Both the position numbers and the translations under genes were made by a program. Of a stretch of DNA of 64,000 bases, positions 44,181 through 53,825 are shown piece by piece; position 1 is the stretch's first letter; each line of letters begins with the position of its first letter. The DNA comes from Dactylococcopsis salina PCC 8305. GTDB taxonomy: Bacteria; Cyanobacteriota; Cyanobacteriia; Cyanobacteriales; Rubidibacteraceae. The notes below the pieces were generated by a model, which had not been told where the DNA came from, did no database searches, and was given only the letters and a program-made list of their open reading frames with translations. The DNA lies in contig NC_019780.1 of the NCBI RefSeq assembly GCF_000317615.1, positions 3,636,722-3,700,721 on the forward strand, written 5' to 3'.

Positions 44181-44235
44181 TTGACTCTTCAAGTATCAGG
44201 AGATAATGCGAAAAAAATAAGTTTTTTCAAAATAT

Positions 44236-45555
44236 ATGGTAGCCACACAAAATAGTTTATCAAATATTGCCGAAGAAAAAGGGATTAATTATTTTCTCAT
44301 TTCTTTTACTGATTTATTTGGGGTACAACGTTCAAAACTCGTTCCCAAAGCGAGCATCGACAAAATGACAAAAGAGGGCGCTGGCTTTGCTGGCTTTGCT
44401 GCTTGGTTAGATTTAACCCCCGCCGATCCCGATATTTTAGCCATTCCTGATCCCAATAGTTTATTCCAACTCCCTTGGCAATCCGATGTCGCCTGGATGC
44501 CTGCTGACCTCTATACTACCTCGGGAGAACCTTTAGAACAAACCCCAAGATTAATTCTCAAAAAAGCCCTCAATCAGTTAAAAACTGAAGGTTATCAAGT
44601 TAAAACAGGCGTTGAATGTGAATATTTTTTATTAACCCCTGAAGGGGATTGTATTTCCGATCCTTGGGATAATCAACAGAAACCTTGTTATGATCAACAA
44701 GCCCTCATGCGTCGTTATGAAATCATTAGAGAAATCTGCGACGGGATGACAACTTTAGGCTGGAATCCCTATCAGAATGATCACGAAGATGCCAAAGGTC
44801 AATTTGAAATGAACTGGACTTATGACGAGGCTTTAGCAACAGCAGATCGTCACGCTTTTTTCAAATATATGGTGAAATCCCTTGCTGAAAAACACGGCTT
44901 AAAAGCAACATTTATGCCAAAACCATTTCGGGATTTAACAGGAAATGGCTGTCATGTTCATCTCTCACTTTGGAATCAAGAAGGAAACAAAAATATCTTT
45001 TGTGATTCTCAAGGCGAGTTAGGATTGTCTTCTTTTGCCTATAAATTTATTGCAGGAATTCTTCACTCCTCACAAGCACTTTGCGCCTTTACCAATCCCA
45101 CCATAAATTCTTATAAACGGATTAAGGCAGCTACCACCATGTCTGGGGCTACTTGGTCACCAAATACCGCAAGTTATAGTGGAAATAATCGCACTCATGC
45201 CATTCGCATTCCCGATCGCGATCGTTTTGAAATTCGTATGGCTGACGGAGCAGCCAATCCCTATCTCTTGCCAGCCGCACTCATTGCCGCTGGCTGGAAT
45301 GGCGTAGTTGAACAAAGAGAACCAGGCCCGCGTTATGATAATAATGCTTATACTGATCCGCTTCCTTTAGACAAAGTGAAACAATTACCCAGTAATCTTT
45401 TAGATGCGTTGCGTTACTTAGAAAACGATCAGATACTATCTCAAACCCTCGGTGAAAACTTTGTTTCCTCTTATATCAAATTAAAGTCTCAGCAATGGGA
45501 TAACTATAATACTGAAATTACCCCTTGGGAATGGAAGGCAACACTAGATTGTTAG
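44236..45555 (+). CDS. GlnT/type-III glutamine-synthetase-like ligase
   Basis: 439 residues. GS core motifs are intact: GVECEYFLL, NDHEDAKGQFEMNW, TGNGCHVHLSLW, NRTHAIRIPDRDRFEIRMAD. This is the GlnT group that contains gamma-glutamylmethylamide synthetase (GmaS), which ligates glutamate and methylamine, as well as true ammonia ligases. With tmm- and tdm-like genes nearby it is a candidate GmaS; the enzymes that process gamma-glutamylmethylamide (Mgs, Mgd) are not in the window. Confidence 0.8.
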   Translation: MVATQNSLSNIAEEKGINYFLISFTDLFGVQRSKLVPKASIDKMTKEGAGFAGFAAWLDLTPADPDILAIPDPNSLFQLPWQSDVAWMPADLYTTSGEPLEQTPRLILKKALNQLKTEGYQVKTGVECEYFLLTPEGDCISDPWDNQQKPCYDQQALMRRYEIIREICDGMTTLGWNPYQNDHEDAKGQFEMNWTYDEALATADRHAFFKYMVKSLAEKHGLKATFMPKPFRDLTGNGCHVHLSLWNQEGNKNIFCDSQGELGLSSFAYKFIAGILHSSQALCAFTNPTINSYKRIKAATTMSGATWSPNTASYSGNNRTHAIRIPDRDRFEIRMADGAANPYLLPAALIAAGWNGVVEQREPGPRYDNNAYTDPLPLDKVKQLPSNLLDALRYLENDQILSQTLGENFVSSYIKLKSQQWDNYNTEITPWEWKATLDC

Positions 45556-45660
45556 TGCTGATTTCAATTGAAGCTGCTTAATTTGCTGTTAAATTCTTGA
45601 TTTGATGCAGTTAGTTTCCCTATAGCCCCCGACCATCGGGGGTTGTGGGAATTACTATGA

Positions 45661-46509
45661 TTAATCAACGCTGCGTCCCAATAAAACAGGACAATTGGCG
45701 TAAACCCTGACATAATCAGAGAGAGATGTTCCCAAGAGTCGATCTAAATCAGGCAGACTTTGGGCGATCGTGGGACGACGTTCGGGAGAACCTAACATTA
45801 ACAAATCAGCTTTATTTTCTTCTGCTATTTGACACAAGGCCGGACCCGCTTTCCCTCCTGAAACAATCCCTCGATAATTAACCCCTTGCTTCTTCACTTT
45901 TTGCACCGCAGCCGCGAGAATTGGACTTTTTTCCGCTTGTTCTCCTGATAAAACTTCTCCTTTTTCCATTGCGGGATCAACTTGAACTAACAAGAGTTGA
46001 CCAGAAGGAATATCCTTCAATAAAAATAGAGCTAATTCTAAACAATATTCAGCGTCTTTGGATTGATCCACTGCGACCATAATGCGTTTCAAGCGGGTGA
46101 CATAAATGTCATCTTTCACCAATAACATGGGACGGGTGGACAGTTGAAACACATATTGACTGACAGAGTTCTCTAAAATTGACTCTAAGCGTTTCAAGCC
46201 TCGTGACCCCATAATGATGAGATCAGTTTCTATTTCTGCCGCCACTTCGCAAACCGTTGTTTTGGGGTCTCCCTGACGTAAGATTGTCGAAACCTGAGTC
46301 GGATCAAGGTGCATTCGTTGAATTGCGCCAGCGACGATTTTTCCCCCCTCTTCCCATTTTTCCGTCATCGCTTCACTGGTTACTTGTGAGGAAACCACGT
46401 GAAGAATTGTAACTGAAGCATTTTTAAGTGATGGTAGTTCTAACAGGTACTGCAACATTTCTTCGGAGTGACCTGTTCCTGAATCTGCAAGCAAAATTTT
46501 GTTGAGCAT
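45661..46509 (-). CDS. Tandem universal stress protein (two UspA domains)
   Basis: 282 residues with two UspA folds: KILLADSGTG and LIIMGSRGLKRLE in the first, KRIMVAVDQSKDAEYCLELA and LLMLGSPER in the second. The first domain has the GSRG-type ATP-binding loop; the second deviates. A cytoplasmic stress-response protein; partner unknown. Convergent with the glnT-like gene. Confidence 0.85.
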   Translation of the reverse strand: MLNKILLADSGTGHSEEMLQYLLELPSLKNASVTILHVVSSQVTSEAMTEKWEEGGKIVAGAIQRMHLDPTQVSTILRQGDPKTTVCEVAAEIETDLIIMGSRGLKRLESILENSVSQYVFQLSTRPMLLVKDDIYVTRLKRIMVAVDQSKDAEYCLELALFLLKDIPSGQLLLVQVDPAMEKGEVLSGEQAEKSPILAAAVQKVKKQGVNYRGIVSGGKAGPALCQIAEENKADLLMLGSPERRPTIAQSLPDLDRLLGTSLSDYVRVYANCPVLLGRSVD

Positions 46510-46885
46510 ACTTTATTTTATCCTCCCATAATCGGAAAACTAAGCACTTTGTCCTAATCTCCTTTTCTTAGGGATAACACGATTCGGGATCACTGATTCA
46601 CCGCCCTGTAACGACTCTTAAAACTTGTGGATTTTGCCTTGAGTATTGAAAAGCCTCATCTATCTGATTTGTGGTTTTTATCCGAATCAATTGCCGTCTG
46701 CTTAATATTTTGTTACAACGGAAGGGACGATCAAAGTTAAAAAACCAACTTCAATTGGTGATAACGGTGCGCCGAAAAAGGTTTCGCAGGGATTCCATTG
46801 TAAAAAACCTGTAATTTCTTAAGTCAGGAATGCAAGAATTTTTTACAGCTTCTTTGCATTTCAGTTTTTTTTAACGGAGGTTTTC
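46510..46885. other. Intergenic region, nothing recognised
   Basis: 376 bp between the divergent Usp and DUF2993 genes. Nothing beyond AAAAAACC/GTAATTTC-type simple sequence and a good AACGGAGG ribosome site for the DUF2993 gene. No repeat element or small ORF. Confidence 0.6.
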
Positions 46886-47677
46886 ATGATTGGTGGCTTA
46901 GCTGGTTTTCAAAATAAGGGTAGTGACTGGGGAGAAAATCTCCTCAATAGCGTTGCGAGTAATACGCTGCGCCACCTATTTACAAAGTGTGATGAGTTAG
47001 AGGTTAAGGTACGCTGTCATCCCTCTAGTAAGTTATTACAGGGAAGTATTGATAGTTTTAATATGAATGGGAAGGGTTTGGTGATTCGCAAGGCGTTTCG
47101 CACTCAGGAAATGTGGTTTGAAACCGATGCGGTGGCGATCGATTTCAGTTCCGCTCTCAAAGGGACGATCGCGCTTAAACAACCGACACAGGCGATCGCG
47201 CAGGTTTCACTCCTAGAAGAAGATATTAACACCGCCTTTAAGGCGCAATTAGTGAGGAAACGCTTAGAAAATCTTACTGCACCCACTTTAACGGAACTCT
47301 CAGGAGGAGAACCAGTCTCCTTTACAGAAATCAGCTTAACCTTACTCCCTCATAATCAAGTCCAATTAGAAGCAAACGCCGATTTAGGAAAAGCAGGGAT
47401 CATCCCCGTGAGTTTGATTTGTACTTTGGGAGTGGAACGGCGCCGGCGGATTTTATTTAAAGATGTTCAGTTTCAAGCAGATAACGTTCCTTCCGAACAT
47501 CGCGCCACCAGTGAAAAATTAACGGCGGTTCTCGGTGAGACACTTAATCATATGGTTGATCTCGATCGATTCGATCTCGATGGGGTAAAAATGCGGGTTA
47601 ACCGTCTGGAAACTCAAGATAAAACCTTAGTCTTCACGGGTTACGCACAAATCGACCATGTGCCACGAGTGGGATAG
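46886..47677 (+). CDS. DUF2993 (LmeA-like) protein
   Basis: 263 residues: IDSFNMNGKGLVIRKAFRTQ, then TDAVAIDFSSALKGTIALKQ and KLTAVLGETLNHMVDLDRFD match DUF2993, found in cyanobacteria and actinobacteria. No signal peptide is visible. AACGGAGG lies 8 nt before the ATG. Role unknown; lipid or cell-envelope maintenance is suggested by actinobacterial LmeA only. Confidence 0.78.
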   Translation: MIGGLAGFQNKGSDWGENLLNSVASNTLRHLFTKCDELEVKVRCHPSSKLLQGSIDSFNMNGKGLVIRKAFRTQEMWFETDAVAIDFSSALKGTIALKQPTQAIAQVSLLEEDINTAFKAQLVRKRLENLTAPTLTELSGGEPVSFTEISLTLLPHNQVQLEANADLGKAGIIPVSLICTLGVERRRRILFKDVQFQADNVPSEHRATSEKLTAVLGETLNHMVDLDRFDLDGVKMRVNRLETQDKTLVFTGYAQIDHVPRVG

Positions 47678-47766
47678 TTCAGTTCCTGTTCTAAATGTTT
47701 ACAACCAGGTTTAACTTTCACCCGAAAAAAATGGATTGATGAGATCATTCAAGATCAATCAGAATC

Positions 47767-48117
47767 ATGCAGGAGGTAACTCATATCTCTATCTCAATTG
47801 AATTGCCAATGCAACAAATTACTGAGTTTTGCCAACATTGGCAACTTATTGAGTTTGCACTATTCGGTTCAGTCCTACGAGAGGATTTTCGTCCTGATAG
47901 TGATATTGATGTTATGGTGAAATTTCATCCCAATGCTCACCCTACTTTTAGAACATTAGAGCAAATGGAAGCAGAACTAAGGGCAATTTTTCACCGCGAG
48001 GTTGACTTAATTACTCGTGAAGGGATTGAGGCAAGTCGTAACCACTTACGCCGTCAGGAAATCCTTTCCTCAAGCCAAGTAATTTATCTTAATGTGCAAA
48101 GAAGACTCCCAACATAA
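47767..48117 (+). CDS. MNT-type nucleotidyltransferase-domain protein
   Basis: 116 residues: ALFGSVLREDFRPDSDIDVM is the GSx10DxD motif of minimal nucleotidyltransferases, antitoxins of the HEPN-MNT class. No HEPN partner follows. The gene ends inside a perfect 13-bp hairpin (48102-48138), which contains its stop codon. Confidence 0.8.
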   Translation: MQEVTHISISIELPMQQITEFCQHWQLIEFALFGSVLREDFRPDSDIDVMVKFHPNAHPTFRTLEQMEAELRAIFHREVDLITREGIEASRNHLRRQEILSSSQVIYLNVQRRLPT

Positions 48118-48138
48118 TTTTAATTTGTTGGGAGTCTT
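48102..48138. terminator. Perfect 13-bp hairpin over the MNT stop codon
   Basis: AAGACTCCCAACA and TGTTGGGAGTCTT with an 11-nt loop; the TAA stop (48115-48117) opens the loop. No long T-run follows, so a terminator or mRNA-end stabiliser are both possible. Confidence 0.5.
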
Positions 48139-48198
48139 ATCATCGCACGTCGATAAAAAACTTCTCTTGAATCTTGGGGTTGATTGAGCCATGTAAAA

Positions 48199-48822
48199 AT
48201 GATGAATCCGATGTTAATCGACAAACTCAACACACATCCTGAGTTGCTGTCAGATGAAGCCAGTCAGCAATATAGAATTACAGATGTCAGTTGGCAAACT
48301 TACGAAACCCTTTTAACGGACTTAGGTGACAATTCCCCAGGGTTACGGGTTCACTATTTAGCGGGAGTGTTAGAAATTACAATGCCCAGTCGTCAACATG
48401 AAGTGTTTAAAGATAACATTGGACGACTGCTTGGGGTTTATTTTGAAGAAACGCGAACCCGTTTTTATAGTTTAGGATCAACAACTTTTAGAAGTGAAGC
48501 CAACAGAGGCGGAGCAGAACCCGATTTATCTTTTTGTATTGGTACAGACAAAGCCTTACCCGATATTGCGATCGAAGTGGTTAAAACCAGTGGTGGGGTC
48601 GATAAATTAGCAATTTATCAAGGCTTAAATGTTCCAGAAATTTGGTTTTGGCAAGAGAACTGCTTCACACTTTATCATTTAGAGAATCAAGAATATAGGC
48701 AAGTAGAATGTAGCCAATTTCTTCCTGATCTCGATTTAAATTTACTCGCTAGTTATGTGACTTACTCCGAACCGTTAGACGCAGTGTTGGCATATCGCCA
48801 AGCCATTGCTCAAACCAAATAA
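48199..48822 (+). CDS. Uma2-family (DUF820) endonuclease-like protein
   Basis: 207 residues from ATG 48199; a TTG at 48184 would add five residues. LRVHYLAGVLEITMPSRQHE, ANRGGAEPDLSFCIGT and DIAIEVVKTSGGVDKLAIYQ are the typical Uma2 core with the acidic PD and ExV turns. A common cyanobacterial family, function unknown. Confidence 0.82.
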   Translation: MMNPMLIDKLNTHPELLSDEASQQYRITDVSWQTYETLLTDLGDNSPGLRVHYLAGVLEITMPSRQHEVFKDNIGRLLGVYFEETRTRFYSLGSTTFRSEANRGGAEPDLSFCIGTDKALPDIAIEVVKTSGGVDKLAIYQGLNVPEIWFWQENCFTLYHLENQEYRQVECSQFLPDLDLNLLASYVTYSEPLDAVLAYRQAIAQTK

Positions 48823-49484
48823 TATGCGAAGTAGGTTGGGTGGAGAAGACGAAACCCAACATCAATCAGTGACCAGTGACCAGTGACCAGTGACCAGTTA
48901 CCAGTTGTTCTTGATCTAATCAGTTACTTAGTAGCTTACAATCTGTTACGAATTAATTGCTTACTATTCACTATTCACTGCTTACTGATCACTGATCACT
49001 GATCACTGGTCACTGCAATGGGTGGAGAAGACGAAACCCAACAGCCAACTTGGGTGAAGTTACGTTTCACTGCTTACCACAGTTTCTTATTTTTGTCAAC
49101 TTTATGGCTGAGGCAGGACATTTAGCTTTACAAAAATTGATGTGAATAAATTGATTTGTCAAGGGGGGCGATCGAAGAAAAGGTGACGAATCCTCGCCGT
49201 TTCAATGAGTTTTTTTTATTTTTGGCACTAATAACCATTATCTAAAAATACTTTACCATGAAAAATGTTGACGAGCAAGTCTAGGGGCGAAAAATCTCGG
49301 AAATTCGTTCTGATTTACTTTTCGTAATATAAGCAATTGCAATCAGTGAGAGAGTACAGTTTAGAATTGCTAATGTTAGCGCGGTGGGTTTCTGTTTCCT
49401 TAAACAGTATTCGTTATTCGTTATTTGTTATTTGTTATTCGTTATTTGGGAGTAGTAGGGTTTGCCTTGCCCACCCTACAAGAT
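48823..49484. repeat. Heptamer-repeat region
   Basis: About 660 bp: CAGTGAC heptamers in tandem (48866-48905 and, in reverse, 48980-49016), GTTGGGTGGAGAAGACGAAA elements, and TTATTCG heptamers (49405-49448), then TAGTAGGGTTTGCCTTGCCC. No gene visible. Confidence 0.75.
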
Positions 49485-52400
49485 TTAACTTCCTTTTGTT
49501 AACTGATCTTCTGTAATTTTAATGGTTTCAATACTGACGCGACAGATACGTTGAATTAAATCAATGACGGGTTCTTTATAATCGGAAAAGCGATAGTTGT
49601 TGAAGTGCTGCGCGATCGATTTATCTCTCGGTTTCTTCTCCTTATATTGATCTAAAATCCATTCCACAGCGCTACGGTTTCCTAACTTGTATTCCCAAAC
49701 TTGTTCGGGAATATCTTCGAGAGTGGTAACGCTATCAATGATGATTTTGTTGTTGGTTTTATCTGCTTTTAGTTTCGGTTTCGGTTGCGTTTGATTGTTG
49801 GGTAGGCTTACCTCTTTTCGTTGGAGAGGATAGGGAGTAATTGTTTCGTAGTTGAGATGTAAGTCTATTAATTGTTCTCCCCATTTTACCCACTGGAAAA
49901 AGTTGTCATAAAAGGGAAGACGAGGAAAGTCTCGTTTCAAGTTGAGTTCATATTTTTCTCGATAGTTGGGATTATGTAAAACCGAGTAGGTGTAATGGAA
50001 AATATCATCTTTGGTGATGCTATTGTCGTTGTAATGATCTTGAAATTGTTTTAATCCCCAGTCGGTGATGTTATCGAGTTGGTTTCCTTCTTTGTCGTAG
50101 CGATATCGAGGGAGAGATTGTGTTTTTTCTAAGCAGTCGAGACAGGTAACTGTATCACTAACTAAACATTGAAACGGTTTAGATGCGCTTAAACCAGAAA
50201 AGGAAATATATCTATTTTTCTCAGAGGGATGATAAAGGTTTAACCATTGATAGACCATTCCATTGAAATGTCGATCTAGATATAAGTTGCTTTTAACATA
50301 CGGACGATACAGAGATGAGATAATTTGCTGATCTGAGAATGACTTTTTTATTCCTTTTGCTAGATACTTGTTTAACTCTCTATCCCATTTAATCGCGTCT
50401 TTCTCTGGATAATCTTTATCAGCTAAAGTTGCTTGATAAACCTCCACAAAAAAACGCATCTTTGCTTCTAGGTTGTCTCGACTAAAATCATAAACCCATT
50501 CATCTCGTTGTGTTTTTATTCCAGAAGAATATAACTGAAAGATTGCTTTGTCTGACTTCCCAGCTTTTACCTCTTTATCCACCACTGGAATTAGATCATC
50601 AAAATCATTTACATCCGCTAGATGAATCCAATTATGTTTAGCATCTGGGATGACATGACTAAAACTAATTTGCTGCAACTGATAAGAACTAAAATAGCTT
50701 AACTTTTCATCAGCCTTGAGATAATCCTCTAAGACTGTGTAATAAGTCTTAAATCCTTCTTGCTTTTCATTTCTAATCAAGAAGTAAACTGCTACTCCAA
50801 CTCTAATCTTATCCGTAAAAATATTTCCACCTTCTTTTCGTCGTCTTTCTCCACTGGTTCTCGCATTTCCCTTTGTATCAATCACCCATAACTCATTAAA
50901 TTCTTCAGAGATAACTTTCCGAAACCCGTCAAAAGCAACAGCATTTAAGAAAGAATTGTTAGAAACAAAAGCAATGATTCCATTGTTTCCTAGTCTATCT
51001 GAAGCCCAACGCAAAAAACGAGTGTACATATCATAAACAACAATTTGATTCTGTGCTGTTCCTTGTTTCACATAAGTTTCTCGGATACGCTGATCAATTC
51101 CAACATAAGGACGATTGGGATTATTTTGACTATAGTTTTCTTGTTTCGCATTGTAAGGAGGATTCCCAATAATCACAGAAATCTTCCGTTCATTTTGTCG
51201 CTTAATTCGATCGGTATTTTCAACAGTTAACGCAAACAAATCATACTGTTTCCCTTGATAAATCGTATCATCCAATGTATCCACAAAACAGATATTTTCA
51301 AAGGCTTCATACTCACCCATTTTTTGAGCGTAGGTGTATTCGATGTTAAGATGAGCGATGTAATAAGGAAGAATCGCCACTTCATTACAATGTATCTCTT
51401 CTTGATATTTCTGTTTGAGTTTGTCTTTGGGTAAATACTCGATTAACTCCGTGACAAAAGTTCCTGTTCCTGTCGCGGGGTCTAAAATTTCCACATCAGA
51501 ATCAGAGAGAAACTTATTAAAATGTTTGTGGGTTAAATAGTCCGTCGTTTCAATCATAAAACGGACAATTTCGTTCGGTGTGTAAACAATTCCGAGACGA
51601 TCGGCTGCTTTGGGATTATATGCTTTATAGAAGTTTTCATACACAGCTTTGAGAAACTTCTGCTTTTCTTGATGGTTGTAAATACTGGCGGCTGTACGAC
51701 GAATTACGCCATAATAGCGTTCAATGGTGTTGAGGGTATCTTTGCGGACTTTCCCCTTAAAAAAGGTGTTGACAACGGTTTGTAATTCACTGGCAATATT
51801 GTTTTCTCGATGAAACTGTGACTCTTGAAAGATGTTGATAAAAATGTCTTCTGTGAGGATGTGTTGAATGATCATCTCTCGCACATCTTCGGGAGTAATT
51901 TCGGGGTTAATGGCTTCGCGACAGATGCTTAAAAATTTGTTTCTCGCTGTTTGAAAAGATTGATTGGTTTCTGCTTCTGTGGCGATACTTTTTCGTAGAG
52001 TTTCTAAGATTGTCGGAATGTCTTCTTGGAAGTGAGTAATGGCGCTGCGAAAGTCTTGGACTTCGGGACGAACGTAATTAATTAACTGATTTAAGATTCT
52101 GTCGAGTGCATCAACATCTCTCATAGAAACGCGCAAAGACTCTTCTCCTCCCTGAAATAAAACGGCGGTTTGGGAGTCTTCAAAAAGGATGTTATCGGTG
52201 GGATATCCCGCAGCGAATTTCTTTTCGATTTCTTTGTCTAAATTATCTTCTTGATCTTTGCTTTCCCAATATCCCCAAGCTAACCGCAACGCATCTTTAA
52301 TTGTCCCATCAGGATAGACAACTTTTCCTGATGCTGTGGGATAATCGAGTTCAGGAATGAGGAGAAAATCTCGTGATTTACAATACTCATTTAAGAGGTT

Positions 52401-52499
52401 TTGGAAGGCGGTTCGGATGGAGGTTTCTTTCCGTGATCCCCCATACTGGATAATTTTTTCAACTTCGGAATGATATTGGGAAATTAACCACTTTGACAT
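49485..52499 (-). CDS. Single-chain restriction-modification enzyme (Eco57I/type ISP-like, no helicase)
   Basis: 1004 residues from the ATG at 52499. The N-terminal nuclease is seen as PDG (about 63) and WESKD (E79, K81), a PD-ExK site; a helical region follows; the gamma-type adenine methyltransferase holds DPATGTGTF (motif I, about 338) and GNPPYNAK (motif IV, about 444); the C-terminal 400 residues would be the target-recognition part. No helicase or separate subunit gene is nearby, unlike full type ISP enzymes. It cuts and methylates in one chain, target unknown. The gene is bracketed by heptamer repeats. Confidence 0.8.
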   Translation of the reverse strand: MSKWLISQYHSEVEKIIQYGGSRKETSIRTAFQNLLNEYCKSRDFLLIPELDYPTASGKVVYPDGTIKDALRLAWGYWESKDQEDNLDKEIEKKFAAGYPTDNILFEDSQTAVLFQGGEESLRVSMRDVDALDRILNQLINYVRPEVQDFRSAITHFQEDIPTILETLRKSIATEAETNQSFQTARNKFLSICREAINPEITPEDVREMIIQHILTEDIFINIFQESQFHRENNIASELQTVVNTFFKGKVRKDTLNTIERYYGVIRRTAASIYNHQEKQKFLKAVYENFYKAYNPKAADRLGIVYTPNEIVRFMIETTDYLTHKHFNKFLSDSDVEILDPATGTGTFVTELIEYLPKDKLKQKYQEEIHCNEVAILPYYIAHLNIEYTYAQKMGEYEAFENICFVDTLDDTIYQGKQYDLFALTVENTDRIKRQNERKISVIIGNPPYNAKQENYSQNNPNRPYVGIDQRIRETYVKQGTAQNQIVVYDMYTRFLRWASDRLGNNGIIAFVSNNSFLNAVAFDGFRKVISEEFNELWVIDTKGNARTSGERRRKEGGNIFTDKIRVGVAVYFLIRNEKQEGFKTYYTVLEDYLKADEKLSYFSSYQLQQISFSHVIPDAKHNWIHLADVNDFDDLIPVVDKEVKAGKSDKAIFQLYSSGIKTQRDEWVYDFSRDNLEAKMRFFVEVYQATLADKDYPEKDAIKWDRELNKYLAKGIKKSFSDQQIISSLYRPYVKSNLYLDRHFNGMVYQWLNLYHPSEKNRYISFSGLSASKPFQCLVSDTVTCLDCLEKTQSLPRYRYDKEGNQLDNITDWGLKQFQDHYNDNSITKDDIFHYTYSVLHNPNYREKYELNLKRDFPRLPFYDNFFQWVKWGEQLIDLHLNYETITPYPLQRKEVSLPNNQTQPKPKLKADKTNNKIIIDSVTTLEDIPEQVWEYKLGNRSAVEWILDQYKEKKPRDKSIAQHFNNYRFSDYKEPVIDLIQRICRVSIETIKITEDQLTKGS

Positions 52500-52553
52500 A
52501 ATTAGGTCTTGCTGAAAAAGTTCATGGATTAGGCTTCGCAAAAGATGAAGACC

Positions 52554-52611
52554 GTTATTCGTTATTCGTTATTCGTTATTCGTTATTCGTTATTCGTTAT
52601 TCGTTATTCGT
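52554..52611. repeat. GTTATTC heptamer array
   Basis: Eight tandem copies of GTTATTC immediately upstream of the restriction-modification gene, within its promoter region; copy number may vary. Confidence 0.85.
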
Positions 52612-52642
52612 TAGTGAGTAGTTTTTCTTCTTCTTTTCTATC

Positions 52643-52735
52643 CACTATTTACTGGTCACTGGTCACTGGTAACTGGTCACTGATTGGTGTTGGGTTTCGC
52701 TACTCTCCACCCAACCTACGTCTAGAAAATTTTAA
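52643..52735. repeat. TCACTGG/TAACTGG heptamers and GGTTTCGC repeat
   Basis: CTGGTCACTGGTCACTGGTA heptamers followed by a GTTGGGTTTCGCTACTCTCC repeat, as in other gaps of the window. Confidence 0.7.
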
Positions 52736-52765
52736 CGACCATTAATGTTGCTTTTAGTTGTTTAA

Positions 52766-52838
52766 TGGAGCTAAGCGGACTCGAACCGCTGACCCCCTCA
52801 ATGCCATTGAGGTGCTCTACCAACTGAGCTATAGCCCC
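52766..52838 (-). tRNA. tRNA-Ala (anticodon GGC)
   Basis: 73 nt. Acceptor arms GGGGCTA and TAGCTCC with A73; D-arm AGCTCAGTTGGTAGAGC; anticodon stem CCTCA/TGAGG with loop ATGGCAT (anticodon GGC, reads GCC/GCU); T-arm with GGTTCGAGTCC. CCA is not encoded. Confidence 0.96.
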
Positions 52839-52903
52839 GCGAGTAAATACTATCTTCCCTTGTTTGTCTTCGTTTTGTCAAGGGTTTCCCTGAAAAAAAG
52901 CAA

Positions 52904-53086
52904 TCAACCTAAATAGCCTAAACAATTTTCCATCATTACGGAGGAAAGCATAATGGCTGCGGCGGCAAGTGCGACTAATGTTCCAGCTAACATCAGGGAG
53001 AATTCTTGGTATTGAACCCCTGATTGCATTAAGTGTAATGACCAAGCCACGAGGGCGACATCAAAAATGAGAATAAATAACAACAT
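52904..53086 (-). CDS. Small two-span membrane protein
   Basis: 60 residues from the ATG at 53086: MLLFILIFDVALVAWSLHL and a second span at about 30-50 (LMLAGTLVALAAAAIMLSSV). Upstream in-frame sequence (to 53149) is not hydrophobic in a signal-like way and is probably not translated. Function unknown. Confidence 0.5.
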   Translation of the reverse strand: MLLFILIFDVALVAWSLHLMQSGVQYQEFSLMLAGTLVALAAAAIMLSSVMMENCLGYLG

Positions 53087-53182
53087 ATTTAACAAAATGT
53101 AACAATTTATCTCTATCTTAATACATAAATCCCTAGATTTGTTTGTCAATCTGTGTAATGACAGACATTATCCCCACACCCA

Positions 53183-53460
53183 GAGAAGCCAGAAAAGGCG
53201 AAATTTTTTTTCAGGGGTGGCGCTCGATCGAGCTTTCTGATAAAGTATTCGTAGATAATGGGAAGTGTTGCCAATTTTAGAAAACGCCCCTGAAATCAAG
53301 GAAATTCGTTTTTAATATCCCCCCTCCCCGTATTGACAAGCCTCGATCGAGCATAAGGATTTAAAGAGTTATCGAAGAGTAACCATAGAGAAAGTTAGTG
53401 GTTGAAATCTAGAAAATATGGTACGCAAACGAATCCTCATGTTGAATAAAGCATCATTCC
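53183..53460. repeat. 278-bp non-coding repeat, copy 1
   Basis: From GAGAAGCCAGAAAAGGCG to ATAAAGCATCAT. About 85% identical to the copy at 53504-53783. Inner features kept in both: TCAGGGG...CCCCTGA ends closing about 80 nt, a GCTCGATCGAGC palindrome, GATAAAGTATTCGTAGATAA, and a TTGACA followed by CTCGATCGAGC. Conserved without an ORF, so an RNA or regulatory module is likely. Confidence 0.8.
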
Positions 53461-53503
53461 TATTCCACGATACCTTTTTCGCCAATACCAAATCACAAAT
53501 CAA

Positions 53504-53783
53504 GAGAAGCCAGAAAAGGCGAAAAATTTTTTTTTAGGGGTTGCGCTCGATCGAGTTTCCTGATAAAGTATTCGTAGATAATGGGAAGTGTTGCCAATTT
53601 CAGAAAACGCCCCTGAAATCAAGAAAATTCGTTCTTTATATCCCCCCTCCCCGTATTGACAAGCCTCGATCGAGCATTGGATTTTAAAAGATAATTAAAC
53701 AGTAACCATAAGGAAAAGTATTGGGCAAAATCTAGAAAATATGGTATGCAAGCAGAGTTTTAAGTTGAATAAAACATCATCCC
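53504..53783. repeat. 280-bp non-coding repeat, copy 2
   Basis: The second unit, ending about 40 bp before the hisF stop. Same order of features as copy 1 (TTAGGGG opening arm, CTCGATCGAG palindrome, TTGACA). Confidence 0.8.
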
Positions 53784-53825
53784 CAACCTCCAGACCAGGA
53801 GGGGGGATCAACCTTGTTATTCAGG

